Part shown: positions 53,727 to 64,000 of the stretch, piece by piece
How positions within the stretch are numbered: position 1 is the first letter of the stretch
How the letters are laid out: every line of letters begins with the position of its first letter
Assembly: GCF_002943525.1 (NCBI RefSeq)
Contig: NZ_CP025394.1
Location: 3,410,001-3,474,000, forward strand
Direction of reading: 5' to 3'
From: Kitasatospora sp. MMS16-BH015
GTDB lineage: Bacteria; Actinomycetota; Actinomycetes; Streptomycetales; Streptomycetaceae
Length of the DNA stretch: 64,000 nucleotides
Program-made: the position numbers and the translations under genes
Notes under the pieces: generated by a model
The model's input: the letters and a program-made list of their open reading frames with translations, nothing else
Told to the model about the DNA's origin: nothing
Databases searched by the model: none

Positions 53727-55583
53727 CTACTCCACCGTCACCGACTTGGCGAGGTTGCGGGGCTGGTCGACCTCGTGGCCCTTGGCGGTGGCCAGCTCGC
53801 AGGCGAAGACCTGGAGCGGGACGGTCGAGACCAGGGGCTGGAGCAGGGTGGGGGTGACCGGGATGCGGATCAGGTGGTCCGCGTAGGGGACGACGGTCTC
53901 GTCGCCCTCCTCGGCGATCACGATGGTGCGGGCGCCGCGAGCGCGGATCTCCTGGATGTTAGAGACGATCTTGTCGTGCAGGATCGACCGGCCGCGCGGG
54001 GACGGGACGACCACGACGACCGGCAGGCCCTCCTCGATCAGGGCGATCGGGCCGTGCTTGAGCTCGCCGGCGGCGAAGCCCTCGGCGTGCATGTACGCGA
54101 GCTCCTTGAGCTTGAGCGCACCCTCCAGCGCGACCGGGAAGCCCACGTGGCGGCCGAGGAAGAGCACCGACTTGGCGTCGGCCAGCGACTGCGCCAGCTC
54201 CCGCACCGGCTCCATGGTCTCGAGCACCTGCTCGATCGCCTTCGGCGCGTCCCCGAGCTCACGGATGATCTCGAAGATCTCGTCGCCCCACTTGGTGCCA
54301 CGGACCTGGCCCAGGTACAGCGCGACCAGGTAGCAGGCCACCAGCTGGGTCAGGAACGCCTTGGTCGAGGCGACCGCGACCTCCGGGCCGGCGTGGGTGT
54401 AGAGCACGGCGTCCGACTCGCGCGGGATGGTCGAGCCGTTGGTGTTGCAGATCGCCAGCACCTTGGCGCCCTGCTCGCGCGCGTGCCGCAGCGCCATCAG
54501 GGTGTCCATCGTCTCGCCGGACTGCGAGATCGCGATGACCAGGGTGCGCGCGTTCATGATCGGGTCGCGGTAGCGGAACTCCGAGGCGACCTCGACCTCG
54601 CACGGGATGCGGTTCCAGTGCTCGATCGCGTACTTGGCGATCATGCCCGCGTGGTACGCGGTGCCGCAGGCGATGATGACGACCTTGTCGATCTCGCGAA
54701 GCACGGAGTCGTCGATCCGCAGCTCGTCCAGGGTCAGCCGGCCGTCGGTGCCGATCCGGCCGAGCAGGGTGTCGGCCACGGCCTTCGGCTGCTCGGCGAT
54801 CTCCTTGAGCATGAAGTAGTCGTAGCCGCCCTTCTCGGCGGCCGAGGCGTCCCAGTCCACGTGGTACTCGCGCACCTCGGCGGGGCTGCCGTCGAAGTTG
54901 GTGACGGTCACGCCCTCGCGGCGCAGCTCGACGACCTGGTCCTGACCCAGCTCGACGGCCTCGCGGGTGTACGCGATGAAGGCGGCCACGTCGGAGGCGA
55001 GGAAGTTCTCGCCCTCGCCGCGCCCGACCACCAGCGGCGAGTTGCGGCGGGCGCCGACCACCACGTCGGGGGCGTCGGCGTGCACCGCGACCAGGGTGAA
55101 CGCACCGTCCAGCTGGCGGCAGACCACCCGCATCGCCTCGGCCAGGTCACCGTCGTACGCCTCGCCCAGCAGGTGGGCGACGACCTCGGTGTCGGTCTCC
55201 GAGCGGAGGGTGTGACCGCGCTCGGCGATCTCGGCGCGCAGCTGGGCGAAGTTCTCGATGATGCCGTTGTGCACCACGGCCACCCGACGGTCGTCGTCCA
55301 GGTGGGGGTGGGCGTTGGCGTCGGTCGGGCCGCCGTGGGTGGCCCACCGGGTGTGGCCGATGCCGGTGGTGCCCGCTGGGAGAGGGGTCTCGGCCAGCGA
55401 CTTCTGCAGGTTGGCGAGCTTGCCCGCCTTCTTGTCGGTCGCGAGGCTCCACTGCCCGTCGGCGCCTCGGGTCTGCACCGCCACGCCGGCCGAGTCGTAC
55501 CCTCGGTACTCGAGCCGTGACAGACCGGTGATCACTACGTCAAGGGCTGAGGATGAGCCCACATATCCAACGATTCCGCACAT
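53727..55583 (-). CDS. glmS: Glucosamine-6-phosphate synthase
   Basis: 618 aa from the ATG at 55581-55583 (MCGIVGYVGSSSALD); upstream open frame is antisense to coaA and glmM. Cys-2 is the glutaminase nucleophile. Glutaminase motifs are SRLEYRGYDSAG and GHTRWATHG; two SIS domains carry SQSGETMDTLMALR and the end is LAKSVTVE. It makes GlcN-6-P for peptidoglycan; glmM, the next enzyme, is nearby. No Shine-Dalgarno is visible; a TATGCT box 6 nt upstream suggests a leaderless mRNA. Confidence 0.97.
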   Translation of the reverse strand: MCGIVGYVGSSSALDVVITGLSRLEYRGYDSAGVAVQTRGADGQWSLATDKKAGKLANLQKSLAETPLPAGTTGIGHTRWATHGGPTDANAHPHLDDDRRVAVVHNGIIENFAQLRAEIAERGHTLRSETDTEVVAHLLGEAYDGDLAEAMRVVCRQLDGAFTLVAVHADAPDVVVGARRNSPLVVGRGEGENFLASDVAAFIAYTREAVELGQDQVVELRREGVTVTNFDGSPAEVREYHVDWDASAAEKGGYDYFMLKEIAEQPKAVADTLLGRIGTDGRLTLDELRIDDSVLREIDKVVIIACGTAYHAGMIAKYAIEHWNRIPCEVEVASEFRYRDPIMNARTLVIAISQSGETMDTLMALRHAREQGAKVLAICNTNGSTIPRESDAVLYTHAGPEVAVASTKAFLTQLVACYLVALYLGQVRGTKWGDEIFEIIRELGDAPKAIEQVLETMEPVRELAQSLADAKSVLFLGRHVGFPVALEGALKLKELAYMHAEGFAAGELKHGPIALIEEGLPVVVVVPSPRGRSILHDKIVSNIQEIRARGARTIVIAEEGDETVVPYADHLIRIPVTPTLLQPLVSTVPLQVFACELATAKGHEVDQPRNLAKSVTVE

Positions 55584-55589
55584 CTGAGC

Positions 55590-55595
55590 AGCATA
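55590..55595 (-). promoter_or_regulatory. Possible leaderless -10 box of glmS
   Basis: TATGCT on the minus strand ends six bases before the glmS ATG, the spacing expected if transcription starts at the start codon. No convincing -35 box and no RBS were seen. Confidence 0.4.
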
Positions 55596-55682
55596 AGCGG
55601 ACCTGGACTTCACCCTCACCACGCCGGTGGCCACGCCTAGTGACCGACACCACAGCACCCTGCACCCACCGGACGGCCCACA

Positions 55683-56672
55683 ATGGACCACGTGCTGACC
55701 GAACTCTGTACGCGGGGCGTCCAGACGCCCACCCCCTCCCCGTACGTGGATCTGAGCCGAGCCGAGTGGAGCGCCCTGCGCGAGCGCACCCCGCTCCCGC
55801 TCTCCGCCGAGGAGGTCGAAAAGCTCCGCGGACTGGGTACCGCCCTCGACCTGGACGAGGTACGGGACGTCTACCTGCCGCTCTCGCGCCTGCTGAACCT
55901 GTACATCCACGCCACCCACGAGCTGCGCGGCGCCGTCGGGACCTTCCTGGACACCCAGGACACCGAGCAGACCCGCACCCCGTTCGTGATCGGGGTGGCC
56001 GGCTCCGTCGCGGTGGGCAAGTCCACCACCGCCCGCCTGCTGCAGGCCCTGCTGGCCCGCTGGCCCGAGCACCCCCGGGTCGAGCTGGTCACCACCGACG
56101 GCTTCCTGCTCCCCAACGCCGAGCTGCGCCGCCGCGGCCTGATGGCCCGCAAGGGCTTCCCCGAGTCCTACGACCGCCGGGCCCTGCTGCGCTTCGTCGC
56201 GGACGTGAAGGCCGGCAAGGAGAGCGTCTCCGCGCCGGTCTACTCGCACCTGGTCTACGACATCGTCCCGGACGAGCGCCTGGTCGTTCAGCGCCCGGAC
56301 ATCCTGATCGTCGAGGGTCTGAACGTCCTTCAGCCCGCCCTCCCGGGCACCGACGGCCGCACCCGCCTCGCGGTGTCGGACTACTTCGACTTCTCCATCT
56401 ACGTGGACGCCCGGACCGACGACATCGAGCGCTGGTACCTGGACCGCTTCCGCAAGCTGCGCGACACCGCCTTCCTCGACCCGAGCTCCTACTTCCGCCG
56501 CTTCACCGAAGTCCCGGAGGAGGAGGCCCTGGAGTACGGCCGTCAGGTCTGGCGCACCATCAACAAGCCCAACCTGCTGGAGAACGTGCTCCCCAACCGG
56601 GGCCGGGCCAACCTGATCCTGCAGAAGGGCGCCGACCACAAGGTCCGCCGGGCCCTGCTCCGGAAGCTGTGA
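55683..56672 (+). CDS. coaA: Type I pantothenate kinase
   Basis: 329 aa. Walker A is [17 protein letters not shown]; further family motifs are [28 protein letters not shown] and [11 protein letters not shown], as in CoaA. It starts coenzyme A synthesis by phosphorylating pantothenate. It is divergent from glmS, with 99 bp between starts, and convergent with glmM across a shared terminator. Confidence 0.95.
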   Translation: MDHVLTELCTRGVQTPTPSPYVDLSRAEWSALRERTPLPLSAEEVEKLRGLGTALDLDEVRDVYLPLSRLLNLYIHATHELRGAVGTFLDTQDTEQTRTPFVIGVAGSVAVGKSTTARLLQALLARWPEHPRVELVTTDGFLLPNAELRRRGLMARKGFPESYDRRALLRFVADVKAGKESVSAPVYSHLVYDIVPDERLVVQRPDILIVEGLNVLQPALPGTDGRTRLAVSDYFDFSIYVDARTDDIERWYLDRFRKLRDTAFLDPSSYFRRFTEVPEEEALEYGRQVWRTINKPNLLENVLPNRGRANLILQKGADHKVRRALLRKL

Positions 56673-56675
56673 GAA

Positions 56676-56707
56676 AAGGCCCGTCAGTCCCAGGACTGAC
56701 GGGCCTT
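56676..56707. terminator. Bidirectional terminator between coaA and glmM
   Basis: A perfect 14-bp stem (AAGGCCCGTCAGTC with GACTGACGGGCCTT) has loop CCAG. AA on one side and TT on the other suit both converging genes. Confidence 0.88.
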
Positions 56708-56719
56708 CCTGACGGGTGC

Positions 56720-58123
56720 TTACGACCCCAGGTACGTCCGGACGGCCTCGGCGAGGCGCTCGGCCACGGCCTTCGCCTGCACCTGGTCGGCGGCCTCGAC
56801 CATGACCCGCACCAGCGGCTCGGTGCCCGAGGGGCGCAGCAGCACGCGGCCGGTGGAGCCCAGCTCCTCCTCGGCCTCCTTGACGGCGGCGGCCAGCTCG
56901 GCGGAGGTCTCCACCCGGCTCTTGTCCACGCCCTTGACGTTGATCAGCAGCTGCGGCAGGCGGGTCATCACCGAGGCGAGGTCGGCCAGGGTCTGCTTGG
57001 TGGCGGCCAGGCGCGCACCGAGCATCAGGCCGGTCAGGGTGCCGTCGCCGGTGGTCGCGTGGTCGAGCAGGATCACGTGGCCGGACTGCTCGCCGCCCAG
57101 CGCGAAGCCGTGCTGCTTCATCTCCTCCAGCACGTAGCGGTCGCCGACCGCGGTCTGCACCAGCTCGATGCCCTCGCGCTCCATCGCCAGCTTGAAGCCC
57201 AGGTTGGACATCACGGTGGCCACGGCGGTGTTGCGCCGCAGGGTGCCGGCCTCCTTCATCGCGACGGCCAGGATGGCGAGGATCTGGTCCCCGTCCACCT
57301 CGGTGCCCTCGGCGTCGGCGGCCAGGCAGCGGTCGGCGTCGCCGTCCAGGGCGATGCCGAGGTCGGCCTTGTGCTCCAGCATCGCGGTGCGCAGCTTGTC
57401 CAGGTGGGTGGAGCCGACGCCGTCGTTGATGTTGAGGCCGGTCGGCTCGGCACCGAGGGTGTAGACCACCTCGGCGCCGGCCCGGGCGAAGGCCTCGGGG
57501 GCGACCCGGGCGGCCGCGCCGTGGGCGCCGTCGATGACCACCTTGATGCCGTCCAGGCGGTTCGGCAGCACGGCGACCAGGTGGGCGACGTACTTGTCGA
57601 AGCCCTCGGTGTACTGGCGGACGCGGCCCACGTCGCCGCCGGTCGGGCGCTTCCAGTCCTCGTCGCCGACGCCGTAGCGGTCGTAGTGCGCCTCGATGGC
57701 GTCCTCGATCGCGTCGTCCAGCTTGTGGCCGCCGCGGGCCAGGAACTTGATGCCGTTGTCCGGCATGGCGTTGTGGCTCGCGGAGAGCATCACGCCGAAG
57801 TCGGCGCCGAGCGCGCCGGTGAGGTACGCCACGGCCGGGGTCGGCAGCACGCCGACCCGCAGCACGTCCACGCCCGCGCTGGCCAGGCCGGCGATCACCG
57901 CGGCCTCCAGGAACTCCCCGGACGCGCGCGGATCGCGGCCGACCACCGCGACCGGGCGGTGGCCGTCGAAGGCCCCCGCATCGCCGAGCACGTGCGCGGC
58001 GGCCACCGAGAGGCCGAGCGCCAGCTCTGCGGTCAGGCCCTCGTTGGCCACACCGCGCACACCATCCGTACCGAAGAGTCGTCCCACTGCCTGGCCTTCC
58101 GTCATGCCCACTACCCGGATCAT
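56720..58123 (-). CDS. glmM: Phosphoglucosamine mutase
   Basis: 467 aa from the ATG at 58121-58123 with GGGGAGG six bases before it; an ATG six codons in gives the more common [22 protein letters not shown] start. The active-site phosphoserine is in [15 protein letters not shown], the metal loop is ALDGDADRC, the sugar loop GGEQSGHVI and the phosphate site [14 protein letters not shown]. It converts GlcN-6-P to GlcN-1-P after GlmS. Confidence 0.96.
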   Translation of the reverse strand: MIRVVGMTEGQAVGRLFGTDGVRGVANEGLTAELALGLSVAAAHVLGDAGAFDGHRPVAVVGRDPRASGEFLEAAVIAGLASAGVDVLRVGVLPTPAVAYLTGALGADFGVMLSASHNAMPDNGIKFLARGGHKLDDAIEDAIEAHYDRYGVGDEDWKRPTGGDVGRVRQYTEGFDKYVAHLVAVLPNRLDGIKVVIDGAHGAAARVAPEAFARAGAEVVYTLGAEPTGLNINDGVGSTHLDKLRTAMLEHKADLGIALDGDADRCLAADAEGTEVDGDQILAILAVAMKEAGTLRRNTAVATVMSNLGFKLAMEREGIELVQTAVGDRYVLEEMKQHGFALGGEQSGHVILLDHATTGDGTLTGLMLGARLAATKQTLADLASVMTRLPQLLINVKGVDKSRVETSAELAAAVKEAEEELGSTGRVLLRPSGTEPLVRVMVEAADQVQAKAVAERLAEAVRTYLGS

Positions 58124-58170
58124 CTCTGCCTCCCCGGCCTCCGCACAGGCGCGCGGGGAGAGAAAGCACG

Positions 58171-58203
58171 ACGCCCCGGAGCACACGGGGTGCTCCGGGG
58201 CGT
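58171..58203. terminator. Hairpin terminator after rpsI
   Basis: A perfect 14-bp stem (ACGCCCCGGAGCAC with GTGCTCCGGGGCGT) has loop ACGGG. It lies 58 bp past the rpsI stop on the minus strand; a smaller TGCACCC/GGGTGCG stem lies between. Confidence 0.85.
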
Positions 58204-58260
58204 ACACCTGCACCCAAGGGTGCGGGCCATCGGCGATGGCACGCCCCCCGGCGGAGGTGA

Positions 58261-58773
58261 TTAGCGCTTGCTGTACTGCGGGGCCTTGCGGGCCTTCTTG
58301 AGACCGGCCTTCTTGCGCTCGACGGCACGCGCGTCACGCATGAGGAAGCCGGCCTTCTTGAGCGCGGCGCGGTTGTTGTCCACGTCCGCCTCGTTCAGCG
58401 CACGGGCGACGCCGAGGCGCAGCGCGTAGGCCTGACCGGAGACGCCGCCACCCGAGATGCGGGCGACAACGTCGTAACGGCCGTCGAGCTCGAGGAGCTT
58501 GAAGGGCTCGTTGACGGTCTGCTGGTGCACCTTGTTGGGGAAGTAGTTCTCCAGGGTGCGACCGTTGATCTTCCACTTGCCGGTGCCCGGGACGATGCGC
58601 ACGCGGGCGATCGCCTCCTTGCGACGGCCGAGGCCGGCGCCGGGGACGGCCTCGCCGAAGCGGCCGGCCAGGGACTCGGAGGTGTAGGTCTCCTCCGAGG
58701 TGTACTCGCCCTCGACGGAACCGTCGAAGTCGTCCTCGATCTCGAGGGGGGTCTCAATGGCAGTCTCGGCCAC
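58261..58773 (-). CDS. rpsI: 30S ribosomal protein S9
   Basis: 170 aa, GTG start at 58771-58773 with GAGGAA upstream. The S9 core reads [19 protein letters not shown] and the tail KAPQYSKR reaches the P site. An acidic N-terminal extension of about 45 residues ([18 protein letters not shown]) is typical of actinobacteria. It follows rplM in the usual L13-S9 operon. Confidence 0.98.
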   Translation of the reverse strand: MAETAIETPLEIEDDFDGSVEGEYTSEETYTSESLAGRFGEAVPGAGLGRRKEAIARVRIVPGTGKWKINGRTLENYFPNKVHQQTVNEPFKLLELDGRYDVVARISGGGVSGQAYALRLGVARALNEADVDNNRAALKKAGFLMRDARAVERKKAGLKKARKAPQYSKR

Positions 58774-58817
58774 GGTGTTCCTCAGCTTTTCAGTGATGGG
58801 GGGGCTTGTGGCCGGAA

Positions 58818-59261
58818 TTACTGCGCGACCTGGGTGATCTCGAACGGCACCGGCTGCTGGGCAGCGTGCGGGTGCACGTCGCCCGAGTAGACCTTGAGCT
58901 TCGAGAGCATCTGACGACCCAGGGAGTTCTTGGGAACCATGCCCTTGATGGCCTTCTCGACGGCCTTCTCCGGGTTGTTCGCGAGGAGGTCGTCGTAGCG
59001 GACCGAGCGGAGACCGCCCGGGAAGCCGCTGTGGCGGTAGGCCAGCTTCTGGGACTTCTTGTTCCCGGAGAGGTGCACCTTGTCGGCGTTGATGATGATG
59101 ACGAAGTCACCAGTGTCAACGTGCGGCGCGTAGATCGCCTTGTGCTTGCCCCGGAGGAGGTTGGCGGCCTGGGAGGCCAGGCGGCCGAGCACGACGTCGG
59201 TCGCGTCGATGACGTGCCACTGACGCTGGACGTCGCCGGGCTTGGGGCTGTACGTACGCAC
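58818..59261 (-). CDS. rplM: 50S ribosomal protein L13
   Basis: 147 aa, GTG start at 59259-59261 with AGAGG upstream. L13 motifs: [16 protein letters not shown] and [18 protein letters not shown], then [13 protein letters not shown]. It is the first gene of the rplM-rpsI operon, transcribed from the promoter at 59438-59466 with a leader of about 170 nt. Confidence 0.98.
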   Translation of the reverse strand: MRTYSPKPGDVQRQWHVIDATDVVLGRLASQAANLLRGKHKAIYAPHVDTGDFVIIINADKVHLSGNKKSQKLAYRHSGFPGGLRSVRYDDLLANNPEKAVEKAIKGMVPKNSLGRQMLSKLKVYSGDVHPHAAQQPVPFEITQVAQ

Positions 59262-59437
59262 GGTCGTAGCCTCTGCTTTTCAGTGAGTGTGTCCTGACAG
59301 GAGCACCTGGGCGGGAGATCAGCCTGGTCCCACTTGGACGCAATTCAAGGGGGAGCCGCTGGTCATCGGCCTTGGTGTCTCCGGCGTACCGACCTCTCAC
59401 GTGAGATGGAGCGAGCCAATACGCACAACAAGCGCCC

Positions 59438-59466
59438 AGCCTACCGGGCGGACTCGTACGGGTCAA
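59438..59466 (-). promoter_or_regulatory. rplM-rpsI promoter
   Basis: On the minus strand TTGACC and TAGGCT are separated by exactly 17 nt, an excellent match to the main vegetative sigma (HrdB) consensus. It starts 6 bp past the upstream ABC-F stop and implies a leader of about 170 nt before the L13 start. Confidence 0.8.
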
Positions 59467-59472
59467 AAACGG

Positions 59473-61137
<1,665 letters not shown>

Positions 61138-61229
61138 AGGTCGGATTTTGCTACGCCACCGGCTCAGGACCCAAATGCATTTCCATACCGATTCGGGCAC
61201 TCGCCCGGGGCCCCGTCAGGGCCATGCCC

Positions 61230-61235
61230 TAATAT
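61230..61235 (+). promoter_or_regulatory. Possible leaderless -10 box
   Basis: TAATAT ends eight bases before the ATG of the Gln-rich membrane protein. No Shine-Dalgarno precedes that ATG, so the transcript may start at the start codon. No clear -35 box was found. Confidence 0.5.
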
Positions 61236-61243
61236 TCGCGCTT

Positions 61244-62446
61244 ATGAGCGATGGTTGGGCAGACACTCCCGAGGCAGGTCAGCAGCAGGGGCAGCCGGTC
61301 GATCCGGCAACTCCGCCGCAGGGGGCGGCAGCTGACCCGGCGTTCCCCCACCACGACCAGCAGGCGGCGCAGCAGCAGGTGCAGCAGCAGGTGCCCCCGC
61401 AGCAGCAGGTGCAGCAGCCGTACCCCGGCCAGCAGCAGCTCGGCGGTTTCCCGCCGCTGGCCCAGCAGCAGCAACCGCAGCAGCCCCAGCAGCAGTTCCC
61501 GGGCTACGGTTACGGCCAGCAGCAGCCCCAGGACGCCTACAACCTCCAGGCCCCGCAGAGCGGTTACGGCTACCCGCACCCGCAGAGCGGCTACGGGTAC
61601 CCGCCGGCCGGGCCCGCCGTGGCCGAGCCCAACTGGCAGTCGATGGCCGACCAGGCGGAGGCCACCGCCCGCAAGCGCAAGCTGCGGATCGGCATCGGGG
61701 TCGGCGTGGTGGTCGCCGCGCTGATCGCCGGCGGCGTGACCTTCGCGCTCACCTCCGGCAAGCCCGACAAGAAGCCGGTCGCCCTGCCCTCGGCCTCCCC
61801 CTCGCCCTCCCCCACCATCAACGGCCCGAAGACGGCCGTGGAGGTGCTGAGCGACGTCAAGTACGACGGCTCCTCCACCGACGAGTCCAAGCTGTTCCCG
61901 CTCGACCACATCACCATCAACGGCCACAACTACATCCGCACCGCCACCGAGAGCACCAAGGCCGGCGGCTGCGACCAGCCCGTCACCCCGGACCTCGGCA
62001 CGGTGCTGGTGGCCAACGAGTGCATCCAGCTGCACCGCGCCACCTACCTCAACGGCAACGTGGGCGTGACGCTCGGCATAGCCGAGTTCACCAGCTCCGC
62101 CCTGGCCGACAAGGTCAAGGCCAACGCGACCGGCAGCCTGCTCTCGCTCTCCGGGGCCAAGACCACCCCGGCCTTCTGCCGCGGCGTCACCTGCCTGACC
62201 AGCCAGAACTCCTTCGGCCGGTTCGCCTACTTCACCATCGCGGGCCAGACCAACAACTCGGCGGCCGTGGCCGGCGACACCGTCTCGCTCCAGGCCGGCC
62301 GCGACCTGGCCGACTACGCGCACGCCCTGCTGCTCGCCCGCGGCGAGGCCGAGCTGGCCGTGCTGCAGAAGGAGGGCCTGGCCCCGCTGCCCTCCCCCTC
62401 CCCCTCGGCCTCGGTCAGCCCGAGCGCCTCGGCCACCAAGCACTGA
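61244..62446 (+). CDS. Gln-rich membrane protein of unknown function
   Basis: 400 aa from the ATG at 61244. Residues 1-135 are rich in Gln, Pro, Gly and Tyr (QQQVQQQVPPQQQVQQPYPG), largely CAG codons; this part should be disordered and cytoplasmic. A basic patch (ATARKRKLR) precedes one membrane helix (IGIGVGVVVAALIAGGVTFA), then a Ser/Pro linker and an outer domain (residues 205-385) with four Cys (GGCDQP, NECIQL, FCRGVTC) and the closing Ser/Pro tail. It resembles other actinomycete sensor-stalk proteins in design, but I recognise no family. Confidence 0.83.
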   Translation: MSDGWADTPEAGQQQGQPVDPATPPQGAAADPAFPHHDQQAAQQQVQQQVPPQQQVQQPYPGQQQLGGFPPLAQQQQPQQPQQQFPGYGYGQQQPQDAYNLQAPQSGYGYPHPQSGYGYPPAGPAVAEPNWQSMADQAEATARKRKLRIGIGVGVVVAALIAGGVTFALTSGKPDKKPVALPSASPSPSPTINGPKTAVEVLSDVKYDGSSTDESKLFPLDHITINGHNYIRTATESTKAGGCDQPVTPDLGTVLVANECIQLHRATYLNGNVGVTLGIAEFTSSALADKVKANATGSLLSLSGAKTTPAFCRGVTCLTSQNSFGRFAYFTIAGQTNNSAAVAGDTVSLQAGRDLADYAHALLLARGEAELAVLQKEGLAPLPSPSPSASVSPSASATKH

Positions 62447-62486
62447 GCCCGCCCCGGCCCCACCCCGCAGGCCGACTGACCTCGCG

Positions 62487-63413
62487 TCAGTCGGCCTGCG
62501 CCGTCTCCACCGCCGGCGTTCCCGGCAGGGTCCGCATCCGCCGGGCCAGCCGGTTCCGCTCCGCCAGCTGGTCGTCGGCCGGGTAGCCGACCTCTTCCAG
62601 CGTCAGCCCGTACGGCCGGATCACGTTGACGGCGCTGTTGCGCACCCCGCCCCGCAGCACCTCCCCGGGGAACTCCACCGGCCGGTGCCCGTCGCCCACC
62701 AGCAGCATCGCCCCGACCAGTGCCCGCACCATGTTGTGGCAGAACGCGTCGGCCCGCACGGTGGCCACCGCGAGCGAGCCCTCCTGGGTCGCGTAGCCGT
62801 CCACCGGCACCCGGTCCCAGTGCAGCTCGAGCAGGGTGCGGATGGTGGTCGCGCCCTCGCGCTTCTTGCAGTACGCGGCGAAGTCGTGCTCCCCCAGCAG
62901 CAGCTTCGCCGCCTGGTTCATCTTCTCGATGTCCAGCGGCCGGTCGTGCCAGAGCACGTGCCCGCGCAGCAGTGGGTCCACCCCGCCCGGGTGGTCGGCC
63001 ACCCGGTACGCGTACCGCCGCCAGATCGCCGAGAACCGCGCGTCGAACCCGGCCGGTGCCTCCCCCACCCGGAAGATCCGCACGTCCGCCGGCAGCCGCC
63101 CGGCCAGGCGCCGCCGCAGCTTCTCCCCGTGCTCGGCCCAGAGCGCCACCGGCAGGTCCACGTGCGCCACCTGCCCCCGCGCGTGCACCCCGGCATCGGT
63201 GCGCCCGGCCACCGTCAGCGGGTGGAGCTCGCTCGAGCGCGTCACGATCTGCAGCGCGCTCTCGATCTCCTCCTGCACCGTCCGCCGCCCACCACGCTGC
63301 CGCGCCCACCCGGAGAACTCCGCCCCGTGGTACGCCAGATCCAACCGGATCCGCACGTACCCCGAGGCCGGGCCGTCCTTCACCGGCGGCTGCTCCGCGC
63401 AGTCGTTCACCAC
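62487..63413 (-). CDS. truA: tRNA pseudouridine(38-40) synthase
   Basis: 308 aa, GTG start at 63411-63413 with GGGAG upstream. It opens [20 protein letters not shown]; the catalytic Asp is in [13 protein letters not shown], and RRYAYRV and [13 protein letters not shown] follow. It modifies the anticodon stem of many tRNAs. It lies downstream of rplQ, separated by a terminator, as in other actinobacteria. Confidence 0.96.
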   Translation of the reverse strand: MVNDCAEQPPVKDGPASGYVRIRLDLAYHGAEFSGWARQRGGRRTVQEEIESALQIVTRSSELHPLTVAGRTDAGVHARGQVAHVDLPVALWAEHGEKLRRRLAGRLPADVRIFRVGEAPAGFDARFSAIWRRYAYRVADHPGGVDPLLRGHVLWHDRPLDIEKMNQAAKLLLGEHDFAAYCKKREGATTIRTLLELHWDRVPVDGYATQEGSLAVATVRADAFCHNMVRALVGAMLLVGDGHRPVEFPGEVLRGGVRNSAVNVIRPYGLTLEEVGYPADDQLAERNRLARRMRTLPGTPAVETAQAD

Positions 63414-63437
63414 ATCTACTCCCGTACAGAAATGGAA

Positions 63438-63474
63438 CGGGCCCGCTCCCCGCCGAAGCGGAAGAGCGGGCCCG
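63438..63474. terminator. Hairpin terminator after rplQ
   Basis: A perfect 11-bp stem (CGGGCCCGCTC with GAGCGGGCCCG) with a 15-nt loop lies 26 bp past the rplQ stop on the minus strand. Confidence 0.78.
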
Positions 63475-63499
63475 AAAGCAACGGCACCTGGAGGTGTCG

Positions 63500-63964
63500 T
63501 CAGGCGGTCTCGACCTCAGCGGTCTCGACAGCGGCGGCCTCGTCGGCCTCCTTGACGGCACGCTTGGTGGCGGCCTCGGCCTCGCCGACGGCGTTCTGCG
63601 CGACGGTCAGGGCCTCGACCAGCTCGATCACGGCCATCGGGGCGTTGTCGCCACGACGGGGACCGATCTTGGTGATGCGGGTGTAACCACCGGGGCGGTT
63701 CTCGTAGCGCGGCGCGATCTCGGTGAAGAGGGTGTGCAGCACGGAGACGTCGGTGATCGTCTTGCGGACGATGCGACGGTTGTGGATGTCGCCGACCTTG
63801 GCCTTGGTGATCAGCTTCTCCGCCAGCGGGCGCATCCGACGGGCCTTGGCCTCGGTCGTGGTGATGCGGCCGTACTGGAACAGCTCGCGGCAGAGGCCGG
63901 CGAGCAGCAGCGGCTCGTGGTGCGGGCCGCCACCGAGGCGGGCACCCTTCGCGGGACGGGGCAT
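63500..63964 (-). CDS. rplQ: 50S ribosomal protein L17
   Basis: 154 aa. The L17 core is [20 protein letters not shown] and [20 protein letters not shown], with [21 protein letters not shown]-terminal Ala/Glu-rich tail of about 35 residues ([20 protein letters not shown]) is typical of streptomycetes. The ATG at 63962-63964 has GGAG upstream. rpoA is expected just beyond the window edge. Confidence 0.98.
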   Translation of the reverse strand: MPRPAKGARLGGGPHHEPLLLAGLCRELFQYGRITTTEAKARRMRPLAEKLITKAKVGDIHNRRIVRKTITDVSVLHTLFTEIAPRYENRPGGYTRITKIGPRRGDNAPMAVIELVEALTVAQNAVGEAEAATKRAVKEADEAAAVETAEVETA

Positions 63965-64000
63965 GGTAGCTCCTTGAATCTCCGTGTCCGGCCGGATCAG

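Noticed and set aside
55584..55682. glmS ribozyme
   Set aside because: The region is too short and GC-rich, and no ribozyme core could be seen; the element is known from Firmicutes.
53727..58337. A single 1536-codon frame covering glmS and beyond
   Set aside because: Only 53727-55583 is glmS. The rest is an open frame antisense to coaA and out of frame over glmM, caused by very high GC with few stops.

Overview
The window is very GC-rich and carries bldM, whiD, WhiB-type and developmental-type genes, CIRCE-controlled groESL, and ribosomal genes in an order typical of filamentous actinomycetes. The best fit is a Streptomycetaceae chromosome core (Streptomyces or Kitasatospora). The gene order guaA - GMC oxidase - guaB3 - guaB - ECF sigma - whiB-like - groEL/groES - tsaB/rimI/tsaD - tsaE - alr - glmS - glmM - rpsI/rplM - truA/rplQ resembles the same block in Mycobacterium tuberculosis, as recalled rather than computed. 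No rRNA, tRNA, CRISPR array, insertion sequence or prophage was seen.

Layout. 1-4.2 kb: end of an M23 peptidase, pcrA helicase, a secreted NlpC/P60 hydrolase. 4.2-7.1 kb: a small accessory module of a 53-aa secreted peptide gene, a 100-aa unknown protein, a TrmB/LuxR-type regulator and a membrane glycosyltransferase; three of the four genes carry rare TTA (bldA-dependent) leucine codons. 7.2-10 kb: a second membrane glycosyltransferase and an acyltransferase. 10.1-14.3 kb: three secreted proteins (GDSL hydrolase, Rpf-like transglycosylase, NlpC/P60) that share nearly the same five-unit FG-GAP repeat tail, with a 359-bp perfect DNA repeat between two of them. 14.6-18.5 kb: a PspC histidine kinase/response regulator pair divergent from a PspC/toast-rack protein. 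18.5-25.6 kb: DoxX-Rieske fusion, guaA, GMC oxidoreductase and succinic semialdehyde dehydrogenase. 25.6-30.8 kb: two receptor Ser/Thr kinases flanking a pseudokinase. 31-36.4 kb: guaB3, guaB, an ECF sigma factor, bldM and whiD. 36.5-41.1 kb: LysR regulator, groEL, groES and a methyltransferase. 41-53 kb: polysaccharide deacetylase, the tRNA t6A genes (tsaD, rimI neighbour, tsaB, tsaE), alr, nnrD/E and acpS, interrupted by plus-strand accessory genes (a degenerate L,D-transpeptidase, a PIG-L protein, Uma2) that are associated with a dispersed palindromic repeat. 53.7-64 kb: glmS, coaA, glmM, rpsI, rplM, an ABC-F ATPase, a Gln-rich membrane protein, truA and rplQ.

How it fits together. Most genes serve housekeeping: GMP synthesis (guaA, guaB), cell-wall precursors (glmS, glmM, alr), tRNA modification (tsaB/D/E, truA), protein folding (groESL) and translation. 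The developmental regulators bldM and whiD share one structured divergent promoter region. The least explained parts are the 4.2-7.1 kb module, whose peptide promoter region shares a 36-bp element with the promoter region of the FG-GAP cluster; the FG-GAP family itself; and the four-copy palindromic repeat that has grown into the 3' ends of two genes and sits beside an orphan iron box with a tiny ORF.
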